A DNA stretch of 64,000 nucleotides from Vibrio salinus (GTDB taxonomy: Bacteria > Pseudomonadota > Gammaproteobacteria > Enterobacterales > Vibrionaceae). The stretch's first letter is position 1. The number at the start of each line of letters is the position of its first letter. The DNA is taken from positions 1-64,000 of the forward strand of contig NZ_JAJSDZ010000010.1 of the NCBI RefSeq assembly GCF_021272385.1. The letters run 5' to 3'. Below, piece by piece: positions 18,935 through 27,651 of the stretch. The notes beneath the pieces were generated by a model. It did not search any database and had not been told where the DNA came from. It worked only from the letters and a program-made list of their open reading frames with translations. The position numbers and the translations under genes were made by a program.

Positions 18935-20092
18935 ATGATAGGAAAACAATTTAACATAAGTCACTTTACTGCTGGTTTTACAGCAGTATTAGTCGGTTAT
19001 ACCAGTTCGGTGGTCATCATTATTCAGGCGGCTACAAATGCCGGGGCAACTCCTGCACAAATTGAAAGCTGGTTACTTACCTTAGGAATTTCCATGGGGA
19101 TAACCTCTATCGGATATTCATGGTTTTATAAAATGCCGATTCTTATGGCATGGTCAACCCCAGGAGCCGCAATGCTGGTAGGAGTGGTCGGACAATATCA
19201 GTTAAATACCGCCATCGGTGCCTTTATAGTGTCAGGACTACTTATTCTCATTACAGGCCTTATCACGCCTTTAAGTAAAGCGCTTGAACGCATTCCACCT
19301 CAACTTGGAGCTGCTATGCTGGGTGCTATTTTACTTCCATTCTGTCTTGAAGAATTTAAGACTCTCACAAATACACCATGGATTTTTATCAGTATGTTCA
19401 TCAGCTTTTTACTGGCTAAGCGTTATATCCCTAAATACGCAATGCTTGTGCTTTTGGTTGTTGGTGTTGTCTGTACTATCGTAACAGGCAATTCAGAGAT
19501 TAGATCAACCAAACTTTCTATCGCACAACCAGTCTGGATAACACCACAATTTGATGTTTCGCCAATCCTTAACCTGTCCATTCCTCTGTATATCATAACA
19601 ATGATGTCGCAAAACTTACCCGGACTCGCCATGATGAAAAGCTACCAATATCGTTCACCGGTAAAACCCATATTAATAGGAACGGGGTTAGCCAACATTA
19701 TGTCTGCCCCTTTTGGCGGTTTTAGTATCAACCTTGCTGCAATTTCTTCTGCTATCTGCATGACTCAGGAAGTTGATTCTGATAAAACACAACGATATCG
19801 CGCGGTGCTCTGGGCTGGGTTGTTTTATATTATTGCAGGTACATTCGCTACAACTGTCGTTGCCATTTTTTTATCCCTTCCACAAGAAATCACTAAAAAT
19901 TTAGCCGGATTTGCACTATTGGGAACATTACTGATGTGCTTACAAACTTCCTTTAAAAAAGAAAGATACAAAGAATCGGCACTCCTAACTTTCCTTATCA
20001 CTCTTTCAGGTGTCAGTTTCTTAGGAATAGGCGCCACACTATGGGGGTTGCTTGTCGGACTCATTCATCTGAAAATAACAAAGACTGAGTAA
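18935..20092 (+). CDS. benE: BenE-family benzoate/aromatic acid transporter
   Basis: A 385-residue inner-membrane protein with about 12 helices. It matches the BenE family in the opening FTAGFTAVLVGYTSSVVII, the WSTPGAAML segment (re-entrant helix of the UraA/SLC26 fold), and APFGGFSINLAAISSAICMT in the second half, the mirrored substrate-binding repeat. Known members import benzoate with protons. No aromatic degradation gene is nearby, so the substrate may differ. Single-gene unit with a hairpin on each side. Confidence 0.85.
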   Translation: MIGKQFNISHFTAGFTAVLVGYTSSVVIIIQAATNAGATPAQIESWLLTLGISMGITSIGYSWFYKMPILMAWSTPGAAMLVGVVGQYQLNTAIGAFIVSGLLILITGLITPLSKALERIPPQLGAAMLGAILLPFCLEEFKTLTNTPWIFISMFISFLLAKRYIPKYAMLVLLVVGVVCTIVTGNSEIRSTKLSIAQPVWITPQFDVSPILNLSIPLYIITMMSQNLPGLAMMKSYQYRSPVKPILIGTGLANIMSAPFGGFSINLAAISSAICMTQEVDSDKTQRYRAVLWAGLFYIIAGTFATTVVAIFLSLPQEITKNLAGFALLGTLLMCLQTSFKKERYKESALLTFLITLSGVSFLGIGATLWGLLVGLIHLKITKTE

Positions 20093-20104
20093 CAAACCAG
20101 TATC

Positions 20105-20142
20105 ATAAAGAAACGTCATTTACACTGATGCCGTTTCTTTAT
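20105..20142 (+). terminator. Terminator after benE
   Basis: An 11-bp perfect stem (ATAAAGAAACG and CGTTTCTTTAT) with a 16-base loop, starting 13 bp after the stop. Confidence 0.55.
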
Positions 20143-20453
20143 ATTGCAACACAAAAATCTACAGTCAAAACTATTCAAATATCGAGAACAACACATAATC
20201 AATCAGGTTCAGAAAAATAATTAAAGCGTGTTCAGATGAATTATAAAAGAGAATAAAAACAAAAATTTTTAATTATATTTTCATAAAATATAAAAAATCA
20301 CTAAAAAATGGTTAATAGTATTGCTCATGTAAATAAAATTATATTCGAAATTTTTGAACATTGAGCACTATTTTTTGCTCTATCTTCTCCTGCGAGCCCG
20401 CCCTATGATATCCCCAACGAAACAAAACAAATACAAAAATTGGAGAATGTATT
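20143..20453. other. AT-rich intergenic region
   Basis: About 310 bp of very AT-rich DNA upstream of the small secreted protein gene. Presumably its promoter region. I see no recognisable operator, RNA or ORF. Confidence 0.4.
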
Positions 20454-20765
20454 ATGAAAATTATCGCAACTGCAGCCGCTCTATCAGCATTAGCTTTAGC
20501 TTCCCAGGTTTCTGCTTCACCGCTGGAAATGGATATCTATACCGTAGGTAACGCTGCTCATGTTACCGTTACCGAAAATGGTCAACCAGCAGCAGGGATT
20601 CCAATTTCCGTTGAAGGACTTACCAGCCGGACTATAAAAACATCAGCTCAGGGTTCAGCCATTATTCAAAACTACAACAATAATGCGTCTACCTACACGT
20701 TTTCAATTAAACAGGCTGACGGCTCAACTATCACAACCAAACGCCTTTTAAGCCGCCAGCATTAA
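20454..20765 (+). CDS. Small secreted beta-rich protein
   Basis: A 103-residue product with a clear signal peptide (ATAAALSALALASQVSA, cut before SPLEMD). The mature part (about 80 residues) alternates in a beta pattern: VTVTENGQPAAGIPISVEG, then TSAQGSAIIQNY. This is the style of Ig-like or carboxypeptidase-regulatory-like domains in extracytoplasmic proteins. GGAG eight bases before ATG 20454, a long AT-rich leader and a strong terminator suggest an efficiently expressed monocistronic gene. No specific family recognised. Confidence 0.75.
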   Translation: MKIIATAAALSALALASQVSASPLEMDIYTVGNAAHVTVTENGQPAAGIPISVEGLTSRTIKTSAQGSAIIQNYNNNASTYTFSIKQADGSTITTKRLLSRQH

Positions 20766-20798
20766 ATAGTGGTAATAGGCTAACGTTGATACCCCCTA

Positions 20799-20832
20799 TG
20801 GCTCAGCCCTCTTCTGGCTGAGCCACTTCTTT
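20799..20832 (+). terminator. Terminator after the small secreted protein
   Basis: A 10-bp stem (TGGCTCAGCC and GGCTGAGCCA) with a 7-base loop and a CTTCTTTTT tail, a textbook rho-independent terminator. Confidence 0.85.
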
Positions 20833-20980
20833 TTCGCACAACATCTGAAAGCAATTCATTTTTTAATATTCAAAAGCCCCCCTCCGGAATTCTGTAAGAC
20901 AAACCAAGACTTAATTCTTTAAAAATGGGGAAGAATTAGTAAAAATAGCTGCAAACTTAACCCGATATAATGGACGTAGC

Positions 20981-21448
20981 ATGGATAATCTTGATTTAAA
21001 AATTCTGGCAATTTACAGAAAAGATACCAAAATCAGTGCAGAAAGAATTGGCTCCACCGTTGGCCTTTCTGCTTCTGCGGTTCAGCGGAGAATTAAACAA
21101 TTGAAAAGCAGCGGTGTTATTGAAAATGAAATTGCAGAGCTAAAAGCCGAAAAATTTGGTATTCAAATGCAATTCATTATCAATGTGGATCTGATAGATG
21201 AAAGAAATGAGGATATCCGGCAATTTGAGAAAAAAATGTATTCGCACCCAAGTGTCCAGCAGTGTTACTACGTCACCGGAACGGTGGATTTTTGTATTAT
21301 CATTGCCGTAAAAGATGTTTCCGAATTTGACCTCTTTACTCAAAATATGCTGATGTCCGACAAAAACGTAAGAAGCTTTACATCACTGTTAGTCGTACGA
21401 AACTCGAAAACCGACTTATCCTCATTTATTGATCACCGGGTTGAGTAA
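20981..21448 (+). CDS. Lrp/AsnC-family regulator
   Basis: A 155-residue regulator. The HTH occupies about residues 5-50 (ISAERIGSTVGLSASAVQRR), then an RAM (ACT-like) amino-acid-binding domain with VQQCYYVTGTVDFCIIIAV, the usual effector-side motif. Lrp/AsnC proteins often control the gene next door in response to an amino acid. Here that is the deformylase/PLP-lyase fusion, 136 bp downstream on the same strand. That makes an amino acid or derivative the probable inducer and substrate. Confidence 0.9.
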   Translation: MDNLDLKILAIYRKDTKISAERIGSTVGLSASAVQRRIKQLKSSGVIENEIAELKAEKFGIQMQFIINVDLIDERNEDIRQFEKKMYSHPSVQQCYYVTGTVDFCIIIAVKDVSEFDLFTQNMLMSDKNVRSFTSLLVVRNSKTDLSSFIDHRVE

Positions 21449-21584
21449 TAAACACCCTCTTCCGGTAAACGGCGTACATTTCCTTTTTCACGCTCTTTTC
21501 ATGCACCGAAACGGCAAAAAACAACACCATTAGCCAGCCCGATTTCTTAGGATAATAAAAAAGTCCAATAGTGAGGAAAATAAC

Positions 21585-23039
21585 ATGTCAGACCTTTTAT
21601 CTATCCTGACCCCGGATAATGATCCTACCGGGTACCTGAGAAAAAAAGCCAAGCCGGTCACCGAATTTTCTGATGAGCTGAAGCAGATCATTACCCAGTT
21701 GCATCAGACTCTAAACCATACCCGGGAAGTACTGGGTTTTGGTCGGGCTCTGGCTGCTCCACAAACAGGTATTTCACTGAGAATCATTGTGATGAACCTG
21801 GGAGCCGGACCGATAACCCTGATTAACCCTGAGATAACATGGTGCAGTGATGAGATGCAGCAAGTCTGGGACGATTGTCTGAGTACACCGGAAGTCATTG
21901 TTAACATAGCCAGACATGTCAGCATCAGCCTTCGTTTTCAGGATCCGGAAGGTATAGCTCATCATTGGGAGCACCTGCCTGCAGACTTGTCTGAATTATT
22001 GCAGCATGAATACGAGCATCTTGATGGAATACTGATGATTGATCATTCATCATCAGATAACACCCGCCCTGCCTCAGAAAAACACGCTGTTGTTTTAAGA
22101 AAGAAAGAACACCGAATTTCTCTGTCCGCCATTCAGCAAGCGGCCATTGAGATTGACCCTGTGTTTACACACAGCCCTCTATCAAAATCGGATTTTTTCA
22201 GTCGACGGTTAAGCACAAACATCTGGCTGAAAGATGAAACCCAAAACCCGATTGGCTGCTTTAAAGGCCGGGGAGCCGAAAATTTTTTCTCATCAACAAA
22301 ACCACAAAATAATCCGGTTCCCATCGTATGCGCCAGCGTCGGTAACTGGGGACTGGCTCTGGCATGGAGTTGCCATAAAAGAAATTTCCCGCTTTATGTC
22401 TTTGTTTCGGAAAATGCAAACCAGAATAAAGTCCAAAAAATTAAAGCATTAGGGGCAAAAATAATAACAGCAGGTAATGACTTCGATGCCGCCAAACAGA
22501 AAGCAAAAGATTTTAGTATAAAAAAAGGTTATGACTTTTTAGAAGATGGGAAGGATGTCTCTGTTTCTGAAGGAGCCGGAAGCATTGCTGTTGAACTATT
22601 CAGCAATGGGAAACATTTTGATGCGGTATATGTTCCGCTCGGGAATGGTGCATTAATTAACGGGGTAAGCCGGTGGATTAAAGCATGCTCTCCAATGACG
22701 AAAGTAATCGGTGTTGTTCCTGAAGGTGCCGATTCTATGTTTTTAAGCTGGAAACAAGGACAGGTTATCCTCCGTGAAACCGTAAATACGATTGCTGACG
22801 GACTGGCAGTCAGAACACCAATCCCGGAAGCTGTCGGGGATATGAAAGGCATCGTTGATGATATCATTCTGGTTAGTGATAAACTGATATTAAAAGCGAT
22901 GGAATATGCAGAAAAGAATGAATCAATCATTCTTGAGCCATCAGGTGCTGCAGGACTGGCGGGCATACTTTCAGACCGTAATGAAAAAAATCTGAATGGC
23001 AACATTGCGGTTTTACTAACCGGTGCAAACCGGGCCTAA
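21585..23039 (+). CDS. Fusion of peptide-deformylase domain and PLP-dependent deaminase
   Basis: A 484-residue two-domain enzyme, GAGG before ATG 21585. Residues 1-155 are peptide-deformylase-like. Motif 1 is GRALAAPQTG (Gln60), motif 2 is WDDCLSTP (metal ligand Cys98, usual EGCLS), and motif 3 is LLQHEYEHLDG (His141, Glu142, His145). Thus the three metal ligands and the catalytic Glu and Gln are all present. Residues 175-484 are a fold-type II PLP enzyme of the threonine-deaminase/diaminopropionate-lyase group. It has CFKGRG with Schiff-base Lys227, SVGNWGLALA contacting substrate, the phosphate loop PLGNGA (351-356), and LLTGAN near the end. No stop or start motif separates the halves. A plausible role is deformylation of an N-formyl amino acid followed by deamination; that is inference. 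Confidence 0.85.
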   Translation: MSDLLSILTPDNDPTGYLRKKAKPVTEFSDELKQIITQLHQTLNHTREVLGFGRALAAPQTGISLRIIVMNLGAGPITLINPEITWCSDEMQQVWDDCLSTPEVIVNIARHVSISLRFQDPEGIAHHWEHLPADLSELLQHEYEHLDGILMIDHSSSDNTRPASEKHAVVLRKKEHRISLSAIQQAAIEIDPVFTHSPLSKSDFFSRRLSTNIWLKDETQNPIGCFKGRGAENFFSSTKPQNNPVPIVCASVGNWGLALAWSCHKRNFPLYVFVSENANQNKVQKIKALGAKIITAGNDFDAAKQKAKDFSIKKGYDFLEDGKDVSVSEGAGSIAVELFSNGKHFDAVYVPLGNGALINGVSRWIKACSPMTKVIGVVPEGADSMFLSWKQGQVILRETVNTIADGLAVRTPIPEAVGDMKGIVDDIILVSDKLILKAMEYAEKNESIILEPSGAAGLAGILSDRNEKNLNGNIAVLLTGANRA

Positions 23040-23319
23040 CCTCATTAAGAGTCAGTGAACTCAAACTGGCTCTTATACACGGTATAACCCAGGAAATGCG
23101 ATCAGGACATATTGATTCTCTTCCCATGGCATTTTCTTCTTATGCATTAATATTTCTCCTCTTTGGAGAAAGCTTTTGATGTGTCATATACTTTTAGAAA
23201 ACAAAACGACATTTCCCCGCTACAGACAAATACGTGATTTTCTCTTTAACAGAAAGATTTATCTGTAAAATGCTGATTCGATAATCGGGGAAAGTCACCT
23301 GACACTCATGAGGCTAACC

Positions 23320-24285
23320 ATGCTTAAACCGGAAAAACCCAAAAATGAAGCCGAAAGGTTACATGCATTACGCACTCTGCAAATTCTTGACACATCACAT
23401 GAAGAACGATTTGACAGAGTCACCCGCATGGCAAAACGCATGTTTGGTGTACCCATCTCTCTGGTCAGTCTCGTCGACGAAAACAGACAATGGTTTAAGT
23501 CCAAACAGGGTCTGGATGCGTCAGAAACCCCAAGAGAAATATCGTTTTGCGGACATGCGATTAATCAGGATGGATTGTTCATTATACCAGATGCTCAGGA
23601 AGATGACCGGTTCGCAGATAACCCGCTGGTAACAGATGCGCCCAATATACGCTTTTATGCTGGCTGCCCGTTAAAAATACGTGAAGGTATCAATTTAGGC
23701 ACATTATGCCTCATCGATTCCAAGCCCAAATTACTCAACGAAGAAGATCAACAACTCCTCGCCGATTTGGGAGCAATGATAGAGCAAGAGATCAAATCCA
23801 TTCAGTTAGCCACTTTGGATGAATTAACACTCATTTCAAACAGACGCGGCTTCCTCACTTTATCTGAGTACAGCAAAAAAGTTTGCCACCGGAAACAAAT
23901 GAGTATGACCATGGTATTATTCGATCTCAATAAATTCAAACCAATCAATGACAGATTTGGTCATCACGAAGGTGATTTTGCTCTGTCCAAATTTGCCGAA
24001 GTCATGATAGAAACATTCAGAGAAAGTGATGTTATTGGCCGGTTAGGCGGCGATGAATTTATTGCCATGTTAACGGATACTGATCAAACTCAGGTAGAAA
24101 GCATTCTGAACCGTTTTGGAAGTGCGATTAATCTCATGAATAATAAAATCAACAAACCTTACCGAATCGAATACAGTTACGGGGTAGTGAGTTTTCCCTT
24201 CGACACAGGGAAAACTCTGGAAGAAATGATAGAACTGGCCGATTCGGCAATGTACGAACAAAAAAAAGCAAACAAAAGAAAATAA
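23320..24285 (+). CDS. GAF-GGDEF diguanylate cyclase
   Basis: A 321-residue cytoplasmic protein. The GAF domain covers about residues 20-150 (FGVPISLVSLVDENRQWFKS, then SFCGHAI) and the GGDEF domain about 160-320. The active-site motif LGGDEF is intact, with the inhibitory c-di-GMP site RESD exactly five residues before it, so it should make c-di-GMP with product feedback. ATG 23320 is chosen because GAGG lies 6 bases upstream; the in-frame ATG 23308 has no such site. No membrane segment, so a cytosolic signal is sensed. Confidence 0.92.
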   Translation: MLKPEKPKNEAERLHALRTLQILDTSHEERFDRVTRMAKRMFGVPISLVSLVDENRQWFKSKQGLDASETPREISFCGHAINQDGLFIIPDAQEDDRFADNPLVTDAPNIRFYAGCPLKIREGINLGTLCLIDSKPKLLNEEDQQLLADLGAMIEQEIKSIQLATLDELTLISNRRGFLTLSEYSKKVCHRKQMSMTMVLFDLNKFKPINDRFGHHEGDFALSKFAEVMIETFRESDVIGRLGGDEFIAMLTDTDQTQVESILNRFGSAINLMNNKINKPYRIEYSYGVVSFPFDTGKTLEEMIELADSAMYEQKKANKRK

Positions 24286-24310
24286 AATGTCTGAGGGAGA
24301 TCGATCTTAA

Positions 24311-24773
24311 ATGTCCAACACTCAGTTAAAGTAAAATTATCGATGTCGAACTAGGTACTGGTGTCACGATTGTTGAGCCCGGAAACATTTATGGATGCAA
24401 ACTGTCAGATAACGTATTTATCGGACCATTTGTCGAAATACAGAAAAACACGTCCATCGGCGAAAAAACCAAAATCCAGTCTCATACCTTCATATGTGAA
24501 TATGTCACCATCGGGAAAAACTGTTTTATCGGACATGGAGTCATGTTTGCTAACGACCTGTTCAAACATGGTAGACCTGACCCGAACCCGGATAATTGGG
24601 GACGTACCATTATTGGTAATGATGTTACAATCGGCTCTAATGCCACCATTCTTCCAGTGACGATCTGCGATGGTGCCGTCGTAGGTGCCGGCAGTATTGT
24701 CACAAAAGACATTACAGTTAAAGGCATTTATGCGGGAAATCCGGCTCGAAAGTTCAGAGATTTACCCGCATAG
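24311..24773 (+). pseudogene. Hexapeptide-repeat (left-handed beta-helix) acyltransferase, one frameshift
   Basis: A sugar N- or O-acyltransferase of the LbH family, similar in layout to QdtC/FdtC-type nucleotide-amino-sugar acetyltransferases. ATG 24311 reads MSNTQLK, then TAA at 24332. The remaining 145 codons are open one frame over: KIIDVELGTGVTIVEP, then hexapeptide turns NVFIGPFVEIQ, TIGKNCFIGHGV and TIGSNATILPVTI, ending IYAGNPARKF. The total length is exactly one base off a whole number of codons, so a single indel at about 24329-24335 explains it. The rest is well preserved, so recent inactivation or a base-calling error. ATT or GTG starts inside the good frame lack ribosome-binding sites. 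Confidence 0.7.
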
Positions 24774-24779
24774 CCTCCA

Positions 24780-25421
24780 CTAGCGGGATGCCCCTGCTGT
24801 GAATGCCAGAGAACTGCCAAGAGACATAAAAACGCCACCGACAACCCGGTTAAAGTAACGAATATTTTTTGCATTTGATAACCAGGGACCAAACCGGTAC
24901 CCCAAAATGGCATACATAAACATTGATGAGCAATCAACCACAAACCAAGTACTTGCCAATATTGTGTATTGTTCAAAATGCGGAGTCGCCATATCGATAA
25001 AACCGGGAAACAATGCGGTAAAAAACAGAAGGTCCTTGGGATTACTGATTCCGACCATAAAACCTTTTTTAAATAGGGATAAGTAAGAAAAATTATCGGC
25101 AACGGAAAAGTTCGAATCACGAAATAGTTCCGCAGAACCACTATCGCACCATGACTTCCAACCAATATAAATCAAATACATTGCCCCTAAAATTTTAAGT
25201 ACAAAAAACAGCTTTTCAGAGGCAACTAAAAGAGCACCCAGACCTGCCGCGGAGACAGTCATCAACACTAATGCCGCAATGGCGCCACCCAATACAGTTG
25301 CAATCGAATTTTTTTTCCCGAACTTCAGACCGTCAGAGATACAAAGAAGCGCTGAAGGTCCAGGAGTCAGAATTAATAAACTAATAACACTTACGTAGAT
25401 AAGCCAGGTACTTATTTCCAT
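24780..25421 (-). CDS. LysE/RhtB-family exporter
   Basis: A 213-residue inner-membrane exporter with six hydrophobic segments. The family motif LLILTPGPSALLCISDGLKFG (about 15-35) and GAMYLIYIGWKSW near 79 are clear, as is GFMVGISNPKDLLFFTALFPGF. Members export homoserine, threonine, lysine, leucine or related metabolites. Convergent with the acyltransferase, seven bases apart. Confidence 0.88.
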   Translation of the reverse strand: MEISTWLIYVSVISLLILTPGPSALLCISDGLKFGKKNSIATVLGGAIAALVLMTVSAAGLGALLVASEKLFFVLKILGAMYLIYIGWKSWCDSGSAELFRDSNFSVADNFSYLSLFKKGFMVGISNPKDLLFFTALFPGFIDMATPHFEQYTILASTWFVVDCSSMFMYAILGYRFGPWLSNAKNIRYFNRVVGGVFMSLGSSLAFTAGASR

Positions 25422-25502
25422 GTTTCCTCAAGTAAAATTGAATCCAATCAGGTGATAAGAATAACAATATACATAAAGCACTTTCAATAAAGAATGAAAC
25501 CA

Positions 25503-26126
25503 TTATTCCCCCTCGGAAAAACGCTGGTGATAATAGTGCCAGAGAAACAATGCCCCAACACTTCGCCACGGCGTCCAGCGGTTCACGATTTCCCGGGCCT
25601 GAGCAGGCGTCGGTTTCTCGCTAAGGCCTTTCAACCTTTCCAGAGCTACCAGAATACCCAAATCATTCGCAGGAAAAATATCTGTTCTCCCCACCGAAAA
25701 CATCAAATAAATCTCCGCACTCCAGACACCCAGTCCCTTAAGCCCGGTGATAGTTTTAATTGCATCTTTATCACTTAGTGTTTTCAGCCCATCAATATCA
25801 AAACTCCCTTTGAGAACGGCCTCAGATAAGCCTTTGGCATAATCAATCTTCCGGTATGACATTCCGGCCCGTCTCAGGCTTTGCTCTGAAATTTCTGAAA
25901 ATGCTTCTGGGGTTACTTCATCCATCAATGATACCACCCGCCCCATGATTACTTTTGCAACGGTGGTCGATACCTGCTGACTGATAATTATGGACAAAAA
26001 TGCTTCAAATCCGGTTTCAGGCATATACCTGGGGGCAGGCAAACCAACCTCATCCAATGCATTTTTAACATCCGGATCAACAAGACTCAATGCCGTCATA
26101 CCATGCTGAATTGTCTCTATATCCAT
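25503..26126 (-). CDS. alkA: DNA-3-methyladenine glycosylase II (AlkA-like, HhH-GPD)
   Basis: A 207-residue base-excision glycosylase that removes alkylated purines. The helix-hairpin-helix is LKGLGVWSAEIYLMF (about 129-143), followed by the GPD segment FPANDLG with catalytic Asp155. It lacks the N-terminal domain of E. coli AlkA (282 residues), as do many short bacterial members such as Mag1-type enzymes. Divergent from ada across 275 bp that hold an Ada box, so the two likely form one alkylation-inducible unit. Confidence 0.88.
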   Translation of the reverse strand: MDIETIQHGMTALSLVDPDVKNALDEVGLPAPRYMPETGFEAFLSIIISQQVSTTVAKVIMGRVVSLMDEVTPEAFSEISEQSLRRAGMSYRKIDYAKGLSEAVLKGSFDIDGLKTLSDKDAIKTITGLKGLGVWSAEIYLMFSVGRTDIFPANDLGILVALERLKGLSEKPTPAQAREIVNRWTPWRSVGALFLWHYYHQRFSEGE

Positions 26127-26268
26127 ACATTGAGTTCCTTATACTCATAAAAATACGATAGCCTGTTCCTTTTATGATTGATACGTACCTAACCTGATCC
26201 ATGATTCAATATTTAGGTAAGCCAGATATAAATTCATACTACCGAAACAGACTGACTCAGACTATCCG

Positions 26269-26281
26269 AATATTGCGGCAA
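26269..26281 (+). promoter_or_regulatory. Ada box
   Basis: AAT-ATTGCG-GCAA matches the E. coli Ada box (AAT, six bases, GCAA) exactly. It lies 120 bp before the ada start. A -10-like TAGTATTAT (26312-26320) stands where methylated Ada bound upstream would contact RNA polymerase. It could also influence the divergent alkA. Confidence 0.65.
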
Positions 26282-26401
26282 ATTTTTATGATTTAGGTAT
26301 CACTGACTATTTAGTATTATCCGGCAATAACCGGATAGAAGAATCTGAAAAAATATGATGAGATAATTCCCATTGCAAACCCGTGATAGTGAGAACAAAC
26401 C

Positions 26402-27466
26402 ATGACCATGCCAAATGAAGGTACAATGAAAGCCGCAATAAAAAACCGGGACAAAAGCTTCGATGGTCAGTTTTACTATGGCGTCATTACTACTGGTGTG
26501 TTTTGCAACCCATCTTGCCCGACTAAAACGGCAAAGCCGGAAAATCTAAGATTTTTCCCGGATATTGAGTCGGCTATACAAGCCGGATTCCGCCCATGTA
26601 AACGATGTGAGCCTGTCGGAGAAAATACCCGGACTCAAAAGCTGATAGATGTAGCCCGTTATATTGAACAGCACGTTGAAGACAAACTAACATTGACCGG
26701 CCTTGGGAAGCTCGCCGGGCTGTCCCCTTCCCGGTTACAAAAAGTATTTAAAGACGTGTTCGGTGTATCTCCAAAACACTATCAGGATGCTGTAAGAATG
26801 TCCCGGTTTAAAGATTCGCTAAAAAACGGGGAAAGCATCACTGATGCCATCTATGCCTCCGGATTCAGTTCTGTCAGCCGGATATATGGCGAAGGCACCC
26901 GCAACATCGGAATGACACCAAAATCCTACCAATCCGGCGGGGAAGGCGAAGTCATCCATTACGCGTGCCGGGAAACCGCCCTCGGCTACATGATGATGGC
27001 GGCAACTGACAAAGGCGTGTGTTCAGTTCAGTTCGGAGACGATGAACAATCATTAATCGCCCTGTTATCAGAGGAGTTCCCCAAAGCAACCCGGAAACTT
27101 TCTGAGGCTCAGGACAAACCCGAACTGGATCACTGGATCCGCGCCTTAGATCAGCATATCAGTCAGGGCGGCCCCCGGCCGGATGTGCCCCTTGACATCC
27201 GGGGAACCGCATTCCAGATAAAAGTCTGGCAATTTCTTCTCAGCATCAAAGAGGGAGAGGTGATGAGCTACGGCGAAGTCGCTGAACACATAGAAAAACC
27301 TCAGGCCGCCCGGGCCGTCGGAACGGCATGTGGCAAAAACCGGATCGGCATTCTGATCCCCTGTCATCGTGTGCTGAGAAACGACGGTGCTTTGGGGGGA
27401 TACCGTTGGGGACTGGAGCGCAAACAGGCTCTGCTGAAAAAAGAACGTTCTAAGACCCCTTCTTGA
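26402..27466 (+). CDS. ada: Ada methyltransferase and transcriptional activator
   Basis: A 354-residue suicide repair protein. The N-terminal zinc domain has Cys35, Cys39, Cys66 and Cys69 (FCNPSCPTK, RPCKRC); Cys35 accepts methyl from phosphotriesters and switches on DNA binding. An AraC-type HTH follows (about 90-175), then the O6-methylguanine methyltransferase domain with acceptor Cys in IPCHRVLRNDGALGGYRWG. Full-length and complete. ATG 26402 has GAG eight bases upstream; ATG 26408 and 26426 are in-frame alternatives. With alkA across a shared promoter region it forms the adaptive response to alkylation. Confidence 0.93.
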   Translation: MTMPNEGTMKAAIKNRDKSFDGQFYYGVITTGVFCNPSCPTKTAKPENLRFFPDIESAIQAGFRPCKRCEPVGENTRTQKLIDVARYIEQHVEDKLTLTGLGKLAGLSPSRLQKVFKDVFGVSPKHYQDAVRMSRFKDSLKNGESITDAIYASGFSSVSRIYGEGTRNIGMTPKSYQSGGEGEVIHYACRETALGYMMMAATDKGVCSVQFGDDEQSLIALLSEEFPKATRKLSEAQDKPELDHWIRALDQHISQGGPRPDVPLDIRGTAFQIKVWQFLLSIKEGEVMSYGEVAEHIEKPQAARAVGTACGKNRIGILIPCHRVLRNDGALGGYRWGLERKQALLKKERSKTPS

Positions 27467-27537
27467 ACATTTCACAATCCATTGATAGAATTGCCGCGCC
27501 TAAACTATCCGCAATCTCAAAACTAAGGAGGTACTCA

Positions 27538-27597
27538 ATGAATTCTATGACTCAATCAGGAATCCAATACCGTCCTTACGTCGCCGGAGATGACTAA
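27538..27597 (+). pseudogene. 19-codon ORF with strong ribosome-binding site, probable gene remnant
   Basis: AAGGAGG lies eight bases before ATG 27538, the best Shine-Dalgarno in the region. It opens only MNSMTQSGIQYRPYVAGDD before TAA. QYRPYVAGDD resembles the opening of GNAT acetyltransferases, so this may be the stub of a lost GNAT gene. An 8-bp inverted repeat (GTCCTTAC and GTAAGGAC) spans its end and the following 20 bases, which could instead make it a leader peptide with a hairpin before the methyltransferase gene. Confidence 0.35.
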
Positions 27598-27651
27598 CGT
27601 CTCGACCAATGAAGTAAGGACGACACACTTATTTTTGTCGGAATTACAACT

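Noticed and set aside
22529..23005. 158-codon minus-strand ORF in the deformylase/PLP fusion gene
   Set aside because: Antisense shadow; the plus-strand frame carries the conserved PLP motifs.
23101..23181. 27-codon ORF before the GAF-GGDEF gene
   Set aside because: The AGGAA overlaps the ATG, so spacing is wrong, and there is no downstream coupling or motif.
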